DNA from: Gnetum montanum | Taxonomy: Eukaryota > Streptophyta > Gnetopsida > Gnetales > Gnetaceae | NCBI GenBank assembly: GCA_015680685.1 | Contig: MNCI01002932.1 | Span: forward strand, 567,165 to 600,047 | Reading direction: 5' to 3' | Length of the DNA: 32,883 bases | Shown: piece by piece, positions 19,771 through 32,883 of the stretch | Numbering within the stretch: the first letter of the stretch is position 1 | Layout: each line of letters opens with the position of its first letter | The notes under the pieces: generated by a model | Seen by the model: the letters and a program-made list of their open reading frames with translations, nothing else | Told to the model about the DNA's origin: nothing | Database searches by the model: none | Position numbers and translations under genes: made by a program

Positions 19771-22252
19771 TAGATGTAACTATGATCGAAAATAAAGAGT
19801 GAGTGTAATAACGTTGCATCGACATTGTTTAACACCCCAAGGAATTTCCTTGAATCTAATGTATTTAGGACAAAAGACCTAGGGAATATGCCTCTAAGCA
19901 CATAATGTGTCCACTTCATCATTAAGAAGGGAATCAATGACACGAAAATATTCTTATACCATGGACATACAACTCAAAGTGTTCCATGGTCCTTGAACCA
20001 TGGGAAGGAACTAAGGGAACCACTAACCATGAGACATTTTAAATAATTCTTCCCCATATAAAAAGAAACAACAACCTTAGAGTGGAGCCTAGGATAAGCT
20101 TTAAAAGTATACTTCTTGTATAGGTTTGAACTCTATCAAATCCAAGGGGTAAACCAACTTAAATAACACCAAATTGAAAGGAGTTATAAACCTCAAAGAT
20201 CTACTACATTGCTCTAACTAAGGCATCACATAAAATGTGAAGGATACTAAATCAAGTTAAGAAACTATCCTACTCAATGACTAGAGGGGTAAGGTTGATC
20301 TCAAGGACTAGTTTCATTGAGGCATCCCTCAAATCCACTCCTTATAAGATCTAAGAGCTTTGTCCTCTTGCATAGTCCCATGCCTATGTAAGGAAATGAG
20401 CTTCTTTCTCACAAGTTCAGTTGAGACCCTTGTCATGGCAACTCAGTGTTCACCAATGAGGATATTTTTAATGATCAATTTAAGGGATCACTAAGATTTA
20501 TATTCAACCCTAGTGATTGACATGCAAGACCTTATCTCAAAGAGGTCATAGTCCATCAAAGTAATGCCTTAATAAGGAAACCCAAAATTTGTGAGAGCCC
20601 TAAGTTCCACATTTGATCTTGAGGCTAACAAGCCTTGCTAGTCTAGCATAGTAAGTGCTAAATAACCAAGACCAAATCAAATCCATTATTCCCAATATAC
20701 AAGTCTATGCTAGTAGGAAGGAAGGAACATGAAGTTCTTGTCCCAAACAAGATCTAATAGTAGATCAATTGTTCATACCTTGCAGTCTCCAAGATTGACA
20801 AGCTTTTAAAAAGCCATATTGCCACTTTGGAAACACACACATATTTATTTTGATGAGGAAGATCAAATTTAGTTGGAAAACTTCTTTAAGATGCACTTGA
20901 AACATGTTACACATTCACTATTATCTAAAAATATCAAGTATATACAACATAAATTTGAATTATTCAAGTACTAAAGTCAATTAAGGACATCCACCAACCC
21001 AATAATTGTACACAAAAAGAGGGACTACAATATGAAGTCTATTGATAATTTTGGACCACTCTACAATAGTAAATGAGATAAGCATCATTCTTCTTTAAGT
21101 ATCTTAGGAAGAAGGAGTGCACTTAGCAAGTTGTCATAAAACAAATCCCTTGTCATGTGATTTAAGGGGACATTTGGATCCCTTAGAATTGTAGCCCTTA
21201 ACTAACTAGTACCAATTGATCCACATAACTAGCCATACAACATTATGTATTGTCAAATTGAAGAAAGGATTTCATAGAACCACTTCATGAGGTTTCTCCT
21301 TAAAATAAGTCCAGCATCTATATTGCAATACAACTATCACACATGCTAAGGACAAGCCATGAAGCCCACATTGCCATATCACATATGGGAATACAAGGAC
21401 TAGAAGGTCTTATGCATCATTACATTTGACTCGAAACAACATGAGTGTTGAGTTATTGAGTCCTCCATTAGAACTACCCTAAGAAATCTTTAATTGCAAT
21501 AATATCAAGCCTTACCTCTTTGATCTCATATTATAGCATGCAAATACAAACATCTAAAATGGACAAGGCCTCAATTCTGCTTATACTATTTTATAGCATG
21601 AAACATCACTTGTCTATTCCAATTACCACTAATTAGCCACTAGGAGGACTAGGTCCTAAATGCATGTTGGTAGAAAACTGAAAGAAAGATAACTAGGATA
21701 AAATTGTTGGCCATTAACATATGTTATAGGTACTCAAAAGGACTATGGTAGGAGTGGGTCAATAGAGGAGTGTAGGGAACCATTTTGTGAAGTCCATCTA
21801 AAGTGATGGAACCAAGAGAGATTTCATTAGATCACACATTGCTTAATAATTGCAAGGACATCAAGATTGCTTCATGATCTACTTCTATAAGGAGTTCTTT
21901 TCACTGGAAATATATTACTATACCCTATCTCTATTATAAATCTTAACAGTTTTTGGAACTAAAATCTGAAGTTTGAATTGAGAAAAATCATTCTACTACA
22001 TTTGGAACATTTAGAAGAAAATTTTACATGAATTAAACTAGCAAATTTATTATTAACTAAGGATCTATATACGAAGATATTAGGCCATGCCACCAGGTTA
22101 GAGAGACAACTCACAAATGGATTGATTGTAAGTTTTATTCAAGCATATTAGATTAGAAGTTTATAACTAAGACATTAGAAGTTATGTTAAGTCCTTTTGT
22201 GGTCGTTTTTCTTGAATGTTCTCCATGGGGTAAGCAAATCCTTCACCTATGC
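19771..22252. other. Decayed intergenic DNA, nothing recognised
   Basis: No sustained ORF on either strand and no pol motif that I can see. A short palindromic region, CCATGGTCCTTGAACCATGG, lies at about 19984-20003. Probably very old transposon sequence. Confidence 0.4.
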
Positions 22253-22354
22253 ATCATTTATCATATGTTCTTACTCTAGGCCAAATTTGCAATGCTTATG
22301 ATAGCATACAAAAAAGAACAAATTTGGCCGAGATTGAGAACTATGATAAATGAT
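22253..22354. repeat. Long imperfect foldback (about 36-bp stem)
   Basis: Arm 22253-22289 pairs with 22319-22354 with about three mismatches and one bulge. The outer ATCATTTATCATA and inner GGCCAAATTTG segments match perfectly. The 29-bp loop contains its own small hairpin, ATGCT/AGCAT. Size and stem quality fit either a MITE remnant or a microRNA-like precursor. Confidence 0.75.
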
Positions 22355-24690
22355 GAAAATATTTTTTCTTGATCCCATTATTACAAAAAAATTGATATAC
22401 AAATTTTGTTCTTTGTCCAAAAGTCATGAAATATTTTATTCAAATACCTTGGTACTTATCAACAAAGAAGATTCTCTCAGCAAAATTATAGATATATATT
22501 ATAAATATAACTAAACTAGTACGTATCCAAATGTATAATTGTAACAGTTTACACAAGAAAGACTAATTAAGTTGTTATATGATTAGTTAAGAAGAGATAT
22601 GACTATTGAATATGATGTATCCCTTACTTTGATTGTATTAAAGGGAAGTCACTAACTGTTTTATATAACAAAGATATAACTTCCTCTAATAGTATGCTGT
22701 ATAGACCATAACCATTGACCATAATGTCTATGGTTATTTACTATGGTATTTTATCTAAGTTTCTTGTTTTATGTATACTAAGATTTTTATCTCTATATCC
22801 TATTTTTACATGCTACTTCATTATCTCAGCATTTAACTTTAAACTATTGATGTCTAAGTATACATCTGGGCATTGTCATGACATTTATATATTAAATACT
22901 TAATATGTTGTACATTGACTATTGTGCATATACTCATACCATTATTTGAGGATTAATGTGTGTTCCATACCCTGTGATTTGTCATAAGCATGGTTTATGT
23001 AAATTCTTGCCTTCACAGTTTGTGTATCCATGCAACTTGTTCATATTTTATTGCTTGGATTTGTTAATCAAAATTATAAATCCTTAACTTATATGTTAAC
23101 TAAAACCATTGACATTACTGTTAATGCACTAACCACCACTAGTATGTCACAATCCTAAGTGATGACATTTCTCTTGAGTTTCTAGCAACACACATTAAAA
23201 TGATTACAAGGCTCATACTAAACTAGTCATCAAGGCCTCTTGGTTATGAACCTTACCTCTCTAGACCAACCCTCATGAATGTTCAATTATTAGGTTATGT
23301 TATGGATAGTATCAATCATATAGCTACCCTCAGTGCTAACTCCCACTATCACCTAAGGTTTCTTGAAGAAGGCTACACATCACATGGTTGACAAACTCCT
23401 CTAAATTAACTTCATTATGATAAAATCAACCAAGCAACACACCACTAGGTTGATGGGCCAACCCTAAAGTCAACTTTACTCTGGTAATATCTACATGTTC
23501 CACATCAATAATCCTAATCTAAGCTCTTCAACACTATGAACACACCCATGCATGCCTAGAATGTTCACTAGTTGTTGTTGTTAGATGTCACTGTTTATAT
23601 CAGATGTCATATGTGCTATGTCACTCTACATAAGAAGCTCAAAAGTTGTGATGCCTAAATCCATAGCAACCTCGGTCATGATGCCTAGAAATATCGTTGT
23701 TGTCACCACCGAAGGGAGGAGGTGTCACAAAATGTCAAAAAGATGGAAAATAAGAGTAGAAATTATGAAAATAGTGAATTACAATAATTAGAACAATAAA
23801 CAATGGTTAGAATAGTAGAAGAAGAGTAATTAAGAAGGTAGATTCAAAGAGGGTTTAGCTGTAGAAATATTAATGAAAAAAAGAAGATTTCTTATACCTT
23901 GAAAGATCAGTTAAAAGCAAAGCTTTGCCAAGCAAGAATAGGTTCAAATTTCGAAATCTCTAAGAGATCTACTACATGTAATCACAAGCAAGAAAACAAA
24001 GCGTGGGGGGTGGGGGTGGAAGAGAGAGAGAAAGAGAGAGAATTAATTAAAGTCAAGATAGCCAGCATTACAAATCATTTATACACACAAGATAGAGTTT
24101 AAGAAATGCTAAGAATAACAATCTAATTCGTGATAAGGGCAAATGTATTCACAGAAGGGTTCAAACAATCAACCAATGGGTTCAAGTCATCAAGAAATTG
24201 TTAAAATAAGCCCATACATCCAAGAATAGGTTCAAAAATAAAATAAGAGAATAATCAGAATAAACTCCAAATATGTAGTTAACATGCCTTTTACCATATT
24301 CTTACATTATTCTAAATATCTTAGAATAGCATAAAAATATTAAACAAATAAAAAACAATTATAAGATACCAATAATGAGTCATCACCATCTTTTCAACTT
24401 GTCCTTCACAGGAGGTACCATGCATTAGTAAATACCAAGAAATAAGAAATAAGTAAATACAATAATAATAATTCTAAAAAATATATAAAAAGGGCAAGGT
24501 CCAAGGTTCAAACCTCAAGAAGCATATCATCAAAATATAACAAACCAGAAATAATAACCAAGAGGTACTAGGATCAAATCTTAACAATACATAAGGTGTT
24601 ATTCTAAGATACATTATACACAAGCTTATAAGAAAATATACCTAACCATAGAAACTCTACCAAAGACTTTATAAAACACTAAAATCTATG
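22355..24690. other. Decayed intergenic DNA
   Basis: AT-rich with no recognisable gene. At 24005-24042 there is a purine-only strand apart from two T residues: G-runs followed by a GA tract, which could form triplex or quadruplex structure. Confidence 0.4.
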
Positions 24691-26385
24691 AGGAAATTAT
24701 ACTTAACAGGTTTATTGAGAGGAGTCCAATTCCCTTGATTTGGTTCTAATATTATCAACCAAGAGGAAACAAGAAATGTAAGGACATTGATCATGTCAAA
24801 TGCATCAAGGAGGTAGATGAAAAAACTTTTGTAAAAGACAACAAAATTTTGGATAATTAAAAATATTATTTTAAAAAATTATTGAACGAAGAATTTCTAA
24901 GAACAAACACCTACGAAGAAGAACCAAATTTTGGTTTGGTTAATCAACTTTCCTTCTCTAAGGTAAAGACAAACTTATCAGAGATGAAAAATGGAAAAGT
25001 TGTTAGACCATATAACATTCCTATAGAAGCTTGGAAAGCATTGGGAGATACAAGAAATTTTTAACTAAAACAATTATTTAACAAAATTTTGAAAATGGAG
25101 AAATCTTGAAGAATTGAAGAAAAAACATTATTATTTACATATACAAAAGTAAAGGAGATGTATAAAATTATGCAAACTATAGAGAGATCAAGCTAATAAG
25201 TCATACTATGAAGCTTTGGGAGATAGTCATAGAGCAGTGCCTTAAACTTGAATCAATATTATCAGAAAATTAATTTGGATTTATGTTAGTAAGATCTGCT
25301 ATAAAGGCTATTTTCTTGATACAACAATTGATGGTGAAATTCAAAAAACATAGAAAAATATACATATAATCTTCATTAAAGTGGAAAAAGCATATGGTAG
25401 ATTGACTAGAGATATTATTTGGTAAGCCTTGAAGATGAAAAATATCCTTGATAAATATATTAAAATAATTCAAGACATGTATGCAGGAGCTACCATTAAA
25501 ATTAGAACATCTTGTGGAACAACATTTGATTTTGTAGTCACATTAGATCTACATAAAGGGTTTATGTTTAGCCTATACTTATTTGTCATTATTATGGATT
25601 AATTAAGGAAATACAAGATAAAATGCCTTGGTGTATGCTATTTGTAGATGATATTATGTTGGTGGATACAATTTGAAAAAATATTACTTGTAAAATGAAA
25701 AAGTGAAGACATGCTTTAGAATCAAAGGACTTAAATATTAGAATGCAATTTTAATAATAACATAAAAAATGGTGAAACAAAAGTGACAATTCAAGGCCAA
25801 AAAATCCCTCATTGTCAATAGTTCCATTACCTAGGATCAATCCTCCAATCAAATAGTGAAATTGATAAAGATATAAAAAATAAAATTGAAATAGGATGGT
25901 CAAATACAAACTAAAATTTTTATAGGATAGCAATCAGGCCTGCTATTCTATAAGGTGTTAAATATTGGCCATTATAAAAGAAGCATGAATGAAAAATCAT
26001 TGTGGTAGAAATGCAAATGCTTAGATGGATATTGAATGTTACCAAAAGAGATAAATTGCATATAACATAGATTAGAGGAAGACATTGAGTAGCTTCTATT
26101 TCAAATAATTTATAAGAATGGTAGCTTAGATGGTTTGGATTTGTGCAAAGAAGATTAGAGAATGAGCCTACAAAAAAAATTGCTACATCACTATTCCAAG
26201 AAATTCATCAAAAGGAAGACAAAAACAAACTTGGAAAAAAAAAGCAACATAAGATGATTTGAAAAAATAGTAAATAAACAAGGATCTAGCTCTTCATAGA
26301 GGTAAATGGCAACAAAGAACTCATGTAGTCAACCCCATTTTCTTAGGATAAGGCTAGGATAATGATGATGATGATGATGATTATA
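24690..26385 (+). pseudogene. RTE-type LINE reverse transcriptase remnant
   Basis: A plus-strand reading frame with many stops follows the plan of plant RTE LINEs. The linker before the reverse transcriptase is at about 24780-25060 (readable as KNGKVVRPYNIPIEAWKALG near 24988-25047). The finger and palm regions follow at 25160-25600. The catalytic FVDD is at 25641-25652, within PWCMLFVDDIMLVD. The C-terminal part has YLGSI near 25832 and LRWFGFVQRR near 26128-26157. The 3' end carries the RTE-like GGATAAGGCTAGGATAATG (26347-26365) and terminates in an (ATG)6 repeat at 26362-26379. The 5' end with the endonuclease is missing or unreadable. Not functional. Confidence 0.85.
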
Positions 26386-26578
26386 AGCAAATATACCATG
26401 ATATATTGATCACAAAATAACAATACATGGAAATAAAAGGTTAAGGGTTCAAACCTTAAGATGCATAACCATAGGCATAACTATAAGATAAATGTTAGAG
26501 TACACTAGCATAAATTACTAACCATAATACAATATAATATTAGCTCAGATTATATCAAAATACAACCTTATGCTAACA

Positions 26579-26698
26579 ATGCTCAATGGTAAGACTCTTG
26601 ATTTGAAAGCTCTAAGTCATGGGTTCAATTCTAATAGGCAATATTAAGTTATTGAACCCATGACCTAAAGCTTTCAAATGAAAAGTTTTACCATTAAG
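26579..26698. repeat. Head-to-head tRNA-related repeats f and g forming a hairpin
   Basis: Repeat f (plus) has AATGGTAAGACTCTTGA at the A-box position and GGGTTCAATTC (26621-26631) as B box. Repeat g (minus) mirrors it at 26651-26698. The arms match at about 42 of 48 positions around a short AT-rich centre. The shared ending GGTTCCAACACCC follows near 26743. Confidence 0.75.
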
Positions 26699-26769
26699 AT
26701 ATTACATCATCATTATATTACAACTATTTTAGGGTTCCAACACCCAAAATAACAACGTTATGCTTAAGA

Positions 26770-27879
26770 ACCATGTATAAGAAAATAAATAAAAAGCCTA
26801 GGATTTTAGGTTTGAAATACCAAGGTGTTATAGTAGCTTGCCTTTAAGCATGGGTTACATGTCTTTCTAATGGTACATAAGAATGATTCCATTTCTAAAT
26901 AAATTAATTATTTATATTGTTGTCCTTGTCATAGGATTACCTTCAAACATAGGTCACATGACTTTCTAATGATGTAACAAGGGAACAATTATTTTCAAAT
27001 AATATTTCCCAAGAAACAATAAAGACATGAGTGGTTGTGTGTCAACATAGGTCCAATGGAACCTAGGATGGAAGTCCAAGAAATCAAAAAATTCCCTTGA
27101 TGTCACATTCATATCAAATTCTTTTGGTCCTTCCTTCTTCCATTAAGGTTTGATGATAGTGAGTTAATTTTAGTTTTTAATGTGATAAGAACCACATTAT
27201 TCTCATGATAAGGATCTCTTATTAGTGGAAATGGAGGGACTAATGTTATGACCTTATTGTCATGCATAATTACTCCTCTAACAATATGATGTCGTAAGAT
27301 AGAAATCCCATAATGAAGTTGCTTCCTGCACAAAAATTTGACAACTTTATCAATAGAAATGTTTAAAATATCTATGAAGCATAAAGAAAATGACCCAAAG
27401 AAAATTAAAATTATATAAGAGAAGAGAAAATATTAAGAAATGATAATCCATTAAGAAACATAAAATGGAAAATAAGTGGAAAATATTAAGAAATTAGAAA
27501 ATGATAAGCAGTTGTAAAACAAAAAAGTGCAAAATAGTCTCACAAGCCTTTTAATCAAAATGGGTATATTCTCATGACTAAGATCAATGGTGGAGATAAG
27601 AAATATGGATCATGCTATGATATTGGTGGAGATCAAGGACAGGTCTACGCCTAATTGGATGTCCTTTAATGAGTTGGTTTATTGTATGTTGATTAAAATG
27701 AGTTTTTGTGGGCAATCAAATTTGAATGTAAAATGAATGATATAAGATCCTTCCCAAAATATTTAAAGCTTATTGTGTTATGACACATGATTGGAATTCT
27801 AGTAAAGGATCTTAATGCTTGGCTTATATTCTACACATCTAATTCTAGCATTATGTTATTATTTGATATACCCTTTATG
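26770..27879. other. Unassigned sequence between LINE and gypsy remnant
   Basis: No recognisable domain. Repeated phrases such as ATGACTTTCTAATG and ATGTCTTTCTAATG near 26870 and 26960 suggest a diverged local duplication. Confidence 0.35.
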
Positions 27880-30110
27880 AACCTCATTTAATGTCAGTGC
27901 TATCCTTGGATTTTCATCTAATACATTAAGATTTATCAACCATTCTTTTTGTGCTAGAGTGAGGTAAAGATCAACCTTACACATTGTGTTTAATGTATGG
28001 TATTTTGTTTGGATGGATATCTTAGGCAACTTTTCATATACTAATTCATAAGGAGAATAACCTATAAGAAGCTTCCATGTGGAACTATAGGCTTATAAAG
28101 CATCATTTAATTTTGCACTTTAATATAACTTAATGATTTCCCTTATAAGAATACATGTAATTTCCATATTAGTTATCTCAGCTTGACTATTTGTTTAGGG
28201 GGTGATAAGGTGGGAATTTATGCTCAATCCTTAAGTGTTGTAATAACTTTTTAAAAATAGCATCCATCAAATAGGTACTATTATAAAAAAATGAATGTCC
28301 TAGGCACATCAAACTTGGTCACCACCTATTGTTGAAAGAACTTTACGACTCTTGGCATGGTGTAGTCAAGTACTATGATAACATCTACTTATTTAGTGCA
28401 ATAGTTAGTGACAATAATAATATAAGACTTCTTATTTGACATTGGTGTGATGGAATCCATGAAATTGATTCTTCACAAATCAAACAATTCTAATAGTTGG
28501 ATCCACTATTGGAAACCTTTAAAATTGGTTGTTAACTCACCATCACATTAGCATCTTTTGTAAGATTTGGCAAACTAGTGAGCATCTTTAAAGAGCATTA
28601 AGGCATACACCAATGAACTAGGCCATCCAAGAAAATTTTATAGATGATTTCCTCTATCTCTAGCTAGTGTTGGACTTGATGTAGGAACTGTTGCTTCATG
28701 TGTTGGTCCCATTTAGTAGAGACCTTCTACATGATTAAGAACATGAGGTACTTAGTAAATCATGACTAATCATTGTTGATGAAATTGTTGAGTCTCAAAA
28801 ATAGCAATTCATTTGGAAATTGATCATAAAGAGGCTCCTCATCATTCTTTTTGTCTCATCATAATTTAAATAAATTATATAAAACTACATTTTGGGTGTT
28901 TTTCCTATCAATCATGGTTGAAGCAAACTCCTACAAGATTATGAGTCACTTTATGATAGGAAGGTTAATCTCTGGTTTATTCATCTACGATCAAATAACA
29001 ATATAGTACGTGTGCACATACATGAGGCGTGCAAGCACATAGTATCTAAAATTTTATAGCAAATACACCATCACCATGAACACCTTTTTGCTAGTGGTGT
29101 AGTTGATCTACTCTTCAAAAATGCTTTTATTCATGCAATGAATATGGTAGGGTTGTTTTTGATCATTCAATTGCATGAGTATAGCTTCCAAACATAGTCA
29201 GATGCATCTGTCATGATGGGAAATGGCCTGGACCAGTTTGGGGCTTGTAAAATTGACATTTCTACAAGTTTCTACTTCATTGATTTAAATGTGTGTTTAC
29301 ATTCACTAGTCCATTTGAATGATGCATCTTTTTTTTTTTTTTGAGTCTATTAATGATTTAGCAATCTTAGATAGATTTTGCAATGAATCACCTATAGTTC
29401 AAAAAATGACCTAACATATTTAACATTTTTTGGTCTTTATGTGGTTCCTTAATTAACTCTGATTTTTTTTAGAATCTACCATAATTCCTCTTTCTAGGAT
29501 ATGTTGTTGAATAACCATTCCCTTCTGGATTATCAAATGGCTTTTCTACTAGTTGAGCTTGAAATTTATCTCTATACATTGCTTTAAAATTTGCTTAAGG
29601 TATTCCAAGAGTGGCTCAAATTAGTACCATAGGCGAAAAAGTCATCCATGAAGACTTCTACACCATTACCACTCTATTTCTAAAAGATACTCAAGATAAG
29701 GTACTAAAAAGTTATGGGACACTGCATAGGCCAAATGACATCTTCCTATATGCAAAAGTTTTCCAAGCAATTGTAAATGTGAATTTGACTTGGTCTTTTG
29801 GAGCCATTGAATTTGATTATAACCACTATAGCTAATTAGAAAACTGTAGTACTTATACCCCATAATAGTATCCAATACTTGGTCAAAAAATGACAATGAA
29901 AAATGATCTTTGAATGTTGTCATATTTAATAGTATGAAATTAATACAAATCCTCCACTAGCCCCCATTTTTAAGCACAAGAACAAGTGCATTCAAGCACT
30001 CATCATGTATAACAAGATATATGAATTCCTCCTTAAGGACTTTTTCAATGTCTCTTGGTTTCAATCTTGAATTCAACCCATGTTATGTTAGCATTTTAAT
30101 TTGATGGTAA
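27880..30110 (-). pseudogene. Ty3/gypsy pol remnant (RT, RNase H, integrase), minus strand
   Basis: Read on the minus strand, domains appear in gypsy order. Reverse transcriptase is at about 30060-29550, with KDHFSLSFFDQVLD and YSGYNQI near 29910-29810. RNase H is at about 29330-28950, with FKWTSECKHTFKS and FPIMTDASDY. The integrase core is at about 28460-28180, with PMSNKKSYIIIVTNYCTK. RT before RNase H before integrase identifies Ty3/gypsy rather than Copia, and the RT wording resembles Athila/Tat-type elements. Frameshifts and many stops show it is dead. No LTRs could be assigned to it. Confidence 0.85.
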
Positions 30111-32086
30111 GATCTATGTAGATTATGTGCTAGCATATACATGAATCAATTCATGTTATTTCATTATATAACTAAGTAAAGGTTGTTGTTCATTTTTTGA
30201 CCACCTTAAGTAACTTCTACTTTTGTTTCTCTGTAAGCTAGATAATAAAGATTATCAGTTTGCTAATGAGATATCCAGTGGCATTTTGTATGTCAATTAT
30301 AAACCCTGGATTTGGGAATTGTTTCATGTGCCCTGCATTTGTAGTCTGGCATGTTTGGTCAAGGTTCTTAGTCTCTTGAGATGCACCTTGATCTCCTATG
30401 TCACACTTTGAGGTTGTGTGCATGATTCCAAGCTCCTTAAGATTGTTCTAGCTTCATTGAAATTTCCTATGATCCTTCTAGCATGCTCCTTCAAGTTCTA
30501 ACTTTCACCCAAGACCCTTTGTGGAAAATGTGATTTTTTTTTGGGGGCAGCGGGGATGCGNATTGACTATCCTATATTAATGCAAGGGTGTTAGTGCACC
30601 CTCTTGCTTGCCCAAGTTTAGATTAAAGTGTCAAAAGTGTATTCCATTTGGCTATGGCTACGTTGATGGGCCTACATTAATGCCTAGGCACTGATAAACC
30701 TCCTTCATTACTTCATGAAAACTATAAAAACTTGGGATGAACTCTCATAGACATCTTATGCATAACTTTAATTTCATTTAAGCTTTTGACATTTGGTTTG
30801 TGTGAAGAGTTCTTTCTCCCTTGGGTAAGTTAAGTCCTTTCCTTGTCTTATGTGTATTTTGAGTTGTCACTTTCACAAGTGTAGCTAGACTCTCTTAGAG
30901 TGCTACCTTGCTTATGTAGCCCAAAACCATTTGGTTGATGCAGAGTCTACTATTTACATTATGAATAAAGCTCATGATTTTTTCTTATTCCACTATTAAT
31001 ACATTAAATATAAAAATAATAAAAATATTTACTTAAATTCTTGTTTCATTGAGCTGTGATGATTTGCTCCTTATGCAATGAGGTCATAATCATATGACAT
31101 GGTGTTGTACCATCAAGATTATGACTAAGAGCCATTTTTATTTCATTTTGCATGTGGGATTACTTCTATTCCCAAGAGGGATTACAATGCATGTGTGTTT
31201 TTTTATTATTTTATTCTTGTATTCACAAAATCCATAAAACTATACAACATAAAATTATAAATACTCTCTCTATCTCCCACCATGGCAACACAAGTTTTAA
31301 TTGTATCATTATAATGCTATAATATACACCAATGTTCTTGGTAATCCACTCAACATCATCTTTGAAGCATATGATCAAATCAAATTCCAAATTGTATGAT
31401 ATATCCCATTGGTCCAAAACTGACAAGACCCCTATCATTTTTCATTTTCTAGAAATACATATTTAAGAGATGCCAGTAATGTTTTAAGTTTAATAAGCTT
31501 TGGTTCTGCCTTCTCTAGAAGTTTCAAATTTCCCCAATTCTTTTCTTACTATTAACAAATTTCTAGTTTGGAAAGTTACTACCTAATTTGCTCTATTTCA
31601 TCTATTTTATTTATATAGGCACATGTGAGCATTTTTTGTGGTTCCATGCAAATTGAGGATTTATAACTTTCATTTGCACTTAACCATTAGATGCCTTCTT
31701 ATTTTACCGATGTTGAGTATATTTATTTTTGCATACAAATTTTATTTTCACATGAACTTCATGTTGGAATGCTTCTTTGTTTGATGATCGAGACTTTCTA
31801 CATGTAGTCGCATCCCATATTAATATACAAGATACATGGAACTTTCTACTTTTTAATAACTCCATTTTCATTTTCCTTGGAGATTTTCAAGAAAAGGTCT
31901 CTAATTCCCAACTTAGCATCAATCATGCTAAGTTATGATCTTTCATTAATAATGGAAAACTCTCCTTTACAATTCCCCACATGAATTATCAAGAGACCTA
32001 CTAAGTATGACCACCTACTAATAGTTGTAATAATGTCCTTCACTTGTTCCAATGAAATTATGATGGACTAATTAGCAAGCTCCAAC
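30111..32086. other. Unassigned decayed DNA with one ambiguous base
   Basis: May include the gag/protease part of the minus-strand gypsy element, but nothing is recognisable. An N at 30561 follows a T-run and a GC-rich patch (about 30533-30560), which may mark an assembly weak point. Confidence 0.4.
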
Positions 32087-32490
32087 CTAATATTGCTCTT
32101 CCTTAGTGATGGTAGGTATGATGCCTTGTACATCTCTTAAAAAATCAAGTTGACTCCAAAACTTGAGTATAGTAGAGCTTTCAATGATGTGTTCACAATA
32201 ATTTGCAAATAGATTGGAGGGCTTTTGGGATATGTTCTCTTCTTGGAAAGAGTACTTGCCTTTATCCAATTAGTCACTACATGAATCAACATGATAGTCT
32301 TGACATTCAAGTTTTGGTTTGAAGGTAGCTTCCTTGAGATGTTGAAGAATGCTAAAGTTAAAGCAAGGTTCATAGTCATTAATTCTTGCATGGGTTTACA
32401 TAGACTAATAAGTCTACTAGCCCTTCTTACAAGCATAGAATCCTCCCTAAAGAAGGAACACTTTTATGACTTGCACTCAAAGTCACTAGA
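32087..32490 (-). pseudogene. Unrecognised minus-strand ORF remnants
   Basis: Two overlapping minus-strand frames (32087-32269 and 32137-32436) stay open for 60-99 codons in an otherwise stop-rich area. One has a Lys/Glu/Gln-rich composition. They are probably fragments of one decayed retrotransposon ORF with a frameshift between them. I do not recognise the product. Confidence 0.3.
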
Positions 32491-32495
32491 ACTAT

Positions 32496-32883
32496 TGATG
32501 AGACGCGACCTGCATGTGCCGCAATATCGCGTCTTCCCCTGCGATATCGCGGTCCGCCACCATATCTATAAATAAGAGGCGGCACTCCCTTCATTTCCCA
32601 ATTTTGGCTAGAAGTAGCGAAGCTCTGGCAGATTGATCACTCCAGAGTTAGAATTTTTCCCATGTGCCCGCAGTAGGAGTCCTAGAGTGAACGGCTCTTT
32701 ATTCAAGCAGCTTGTAACCTGAACCCAAGTTGCATACGACAATAAAGACGAACTTGATTGGATAAACCTTGCAGCACATGGTTTTATTGTTGTTTATTTA
32801 CTGCTTTCCTAGTGCGCACAAGTACGACTTGATTACGAGCGTCTACGGACGTGTACGGCTAGTCAAGGAATCGGCTGCTTGTC
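32496..32883 (+). mobile_element. 5' part of a family A LTR, cut by window end
   Basis: It starts TGATGAGACGCG and matches the LTR at 1137 closely from the TATA box (TATAAATA, 32567-32574) through AATAAA (about 32740) into the first U5 hairpin unit. No polypurine tract precedes it; the left flank ends ACTAT. It is therefore a 5' LTR or solo LTR rather than a 3' LTR, and the element continues right of the window. U3 differs noticeably from the copy at 1137, although GCGATATCGC (32541-32550) is kept. Confidence 0.85.

Noticed and set aside
29611-29835. 74-codon plus-strand ORF
   Set aside because: It lies opposite the reverse transcriptase fossil, where the minus strand has recognisable RT motifs.

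Overview
This looks like nuclear DNA of a land plant with a large, AT-rich, repeat-laden genome. A gymnosperm is my best guess, but that is inference. The evidence is one spliced nuclear gene with GT-AG introns, set in nested, decayed LTR retrotransposons, tRNA-related short repeats, an RTE-type LINE and an antisense Ty3/gypsy pol fossil. There is no prokaryotic gene organisation.

Layout. 1-2148: the 3' end of an LTR retrotransposon (internal sequence, polypurine tract, 1012-bp LTR). 2149-8206: a second, related element with a heavily mutated coiled-coil ORF, no visible reverse transcriptase or integrase, and a 3' LTR (7316-8206). Its body is split by an antisense solo LTR (4987-6755), which is split in turn by a sense solo LTR (5601-6475) with a perfect 5-bp target duplication. 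8207-10330: tRNA-like short repeats and a minisatellite. 10580-17072: the only intact gene, an organellar phenylalanyl-tRNA synthetase in ten exons (444 codons), with two small TSD-flanked insertions in its 3.5-kb intron 6. 17073-18792: gene flank, short repeats and a perfect 71-bp tandem duplication. 18793-19770: another LTR of the same superfamily. 19771-24690: decayed unassigned DNA with one long foldback at 22253-22354. 24690-26385: RTE LINE pseudogene. 26579-26698: head-to-head tRNA-like repeats. 27880-30110: minus-strand gypsy pol pseudogene. 32496-32883: start of another LTR of the 1137-2148 family, cut by the window edge.

The synthetase would charge tRNA-Phe in mitochondria and/or plastids; nothing else in the window appears to act with it. 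The most unusual signal is in the LTRs. Five copies with different primary sequence share a stem-loop near their 3' end, whose paired positions change in compensating ways, and the U5 region holds serial hairpins whose arms differ from unit to unit but stay complementary. This suggests a conserved RNA structure in the retrotransposon leader.
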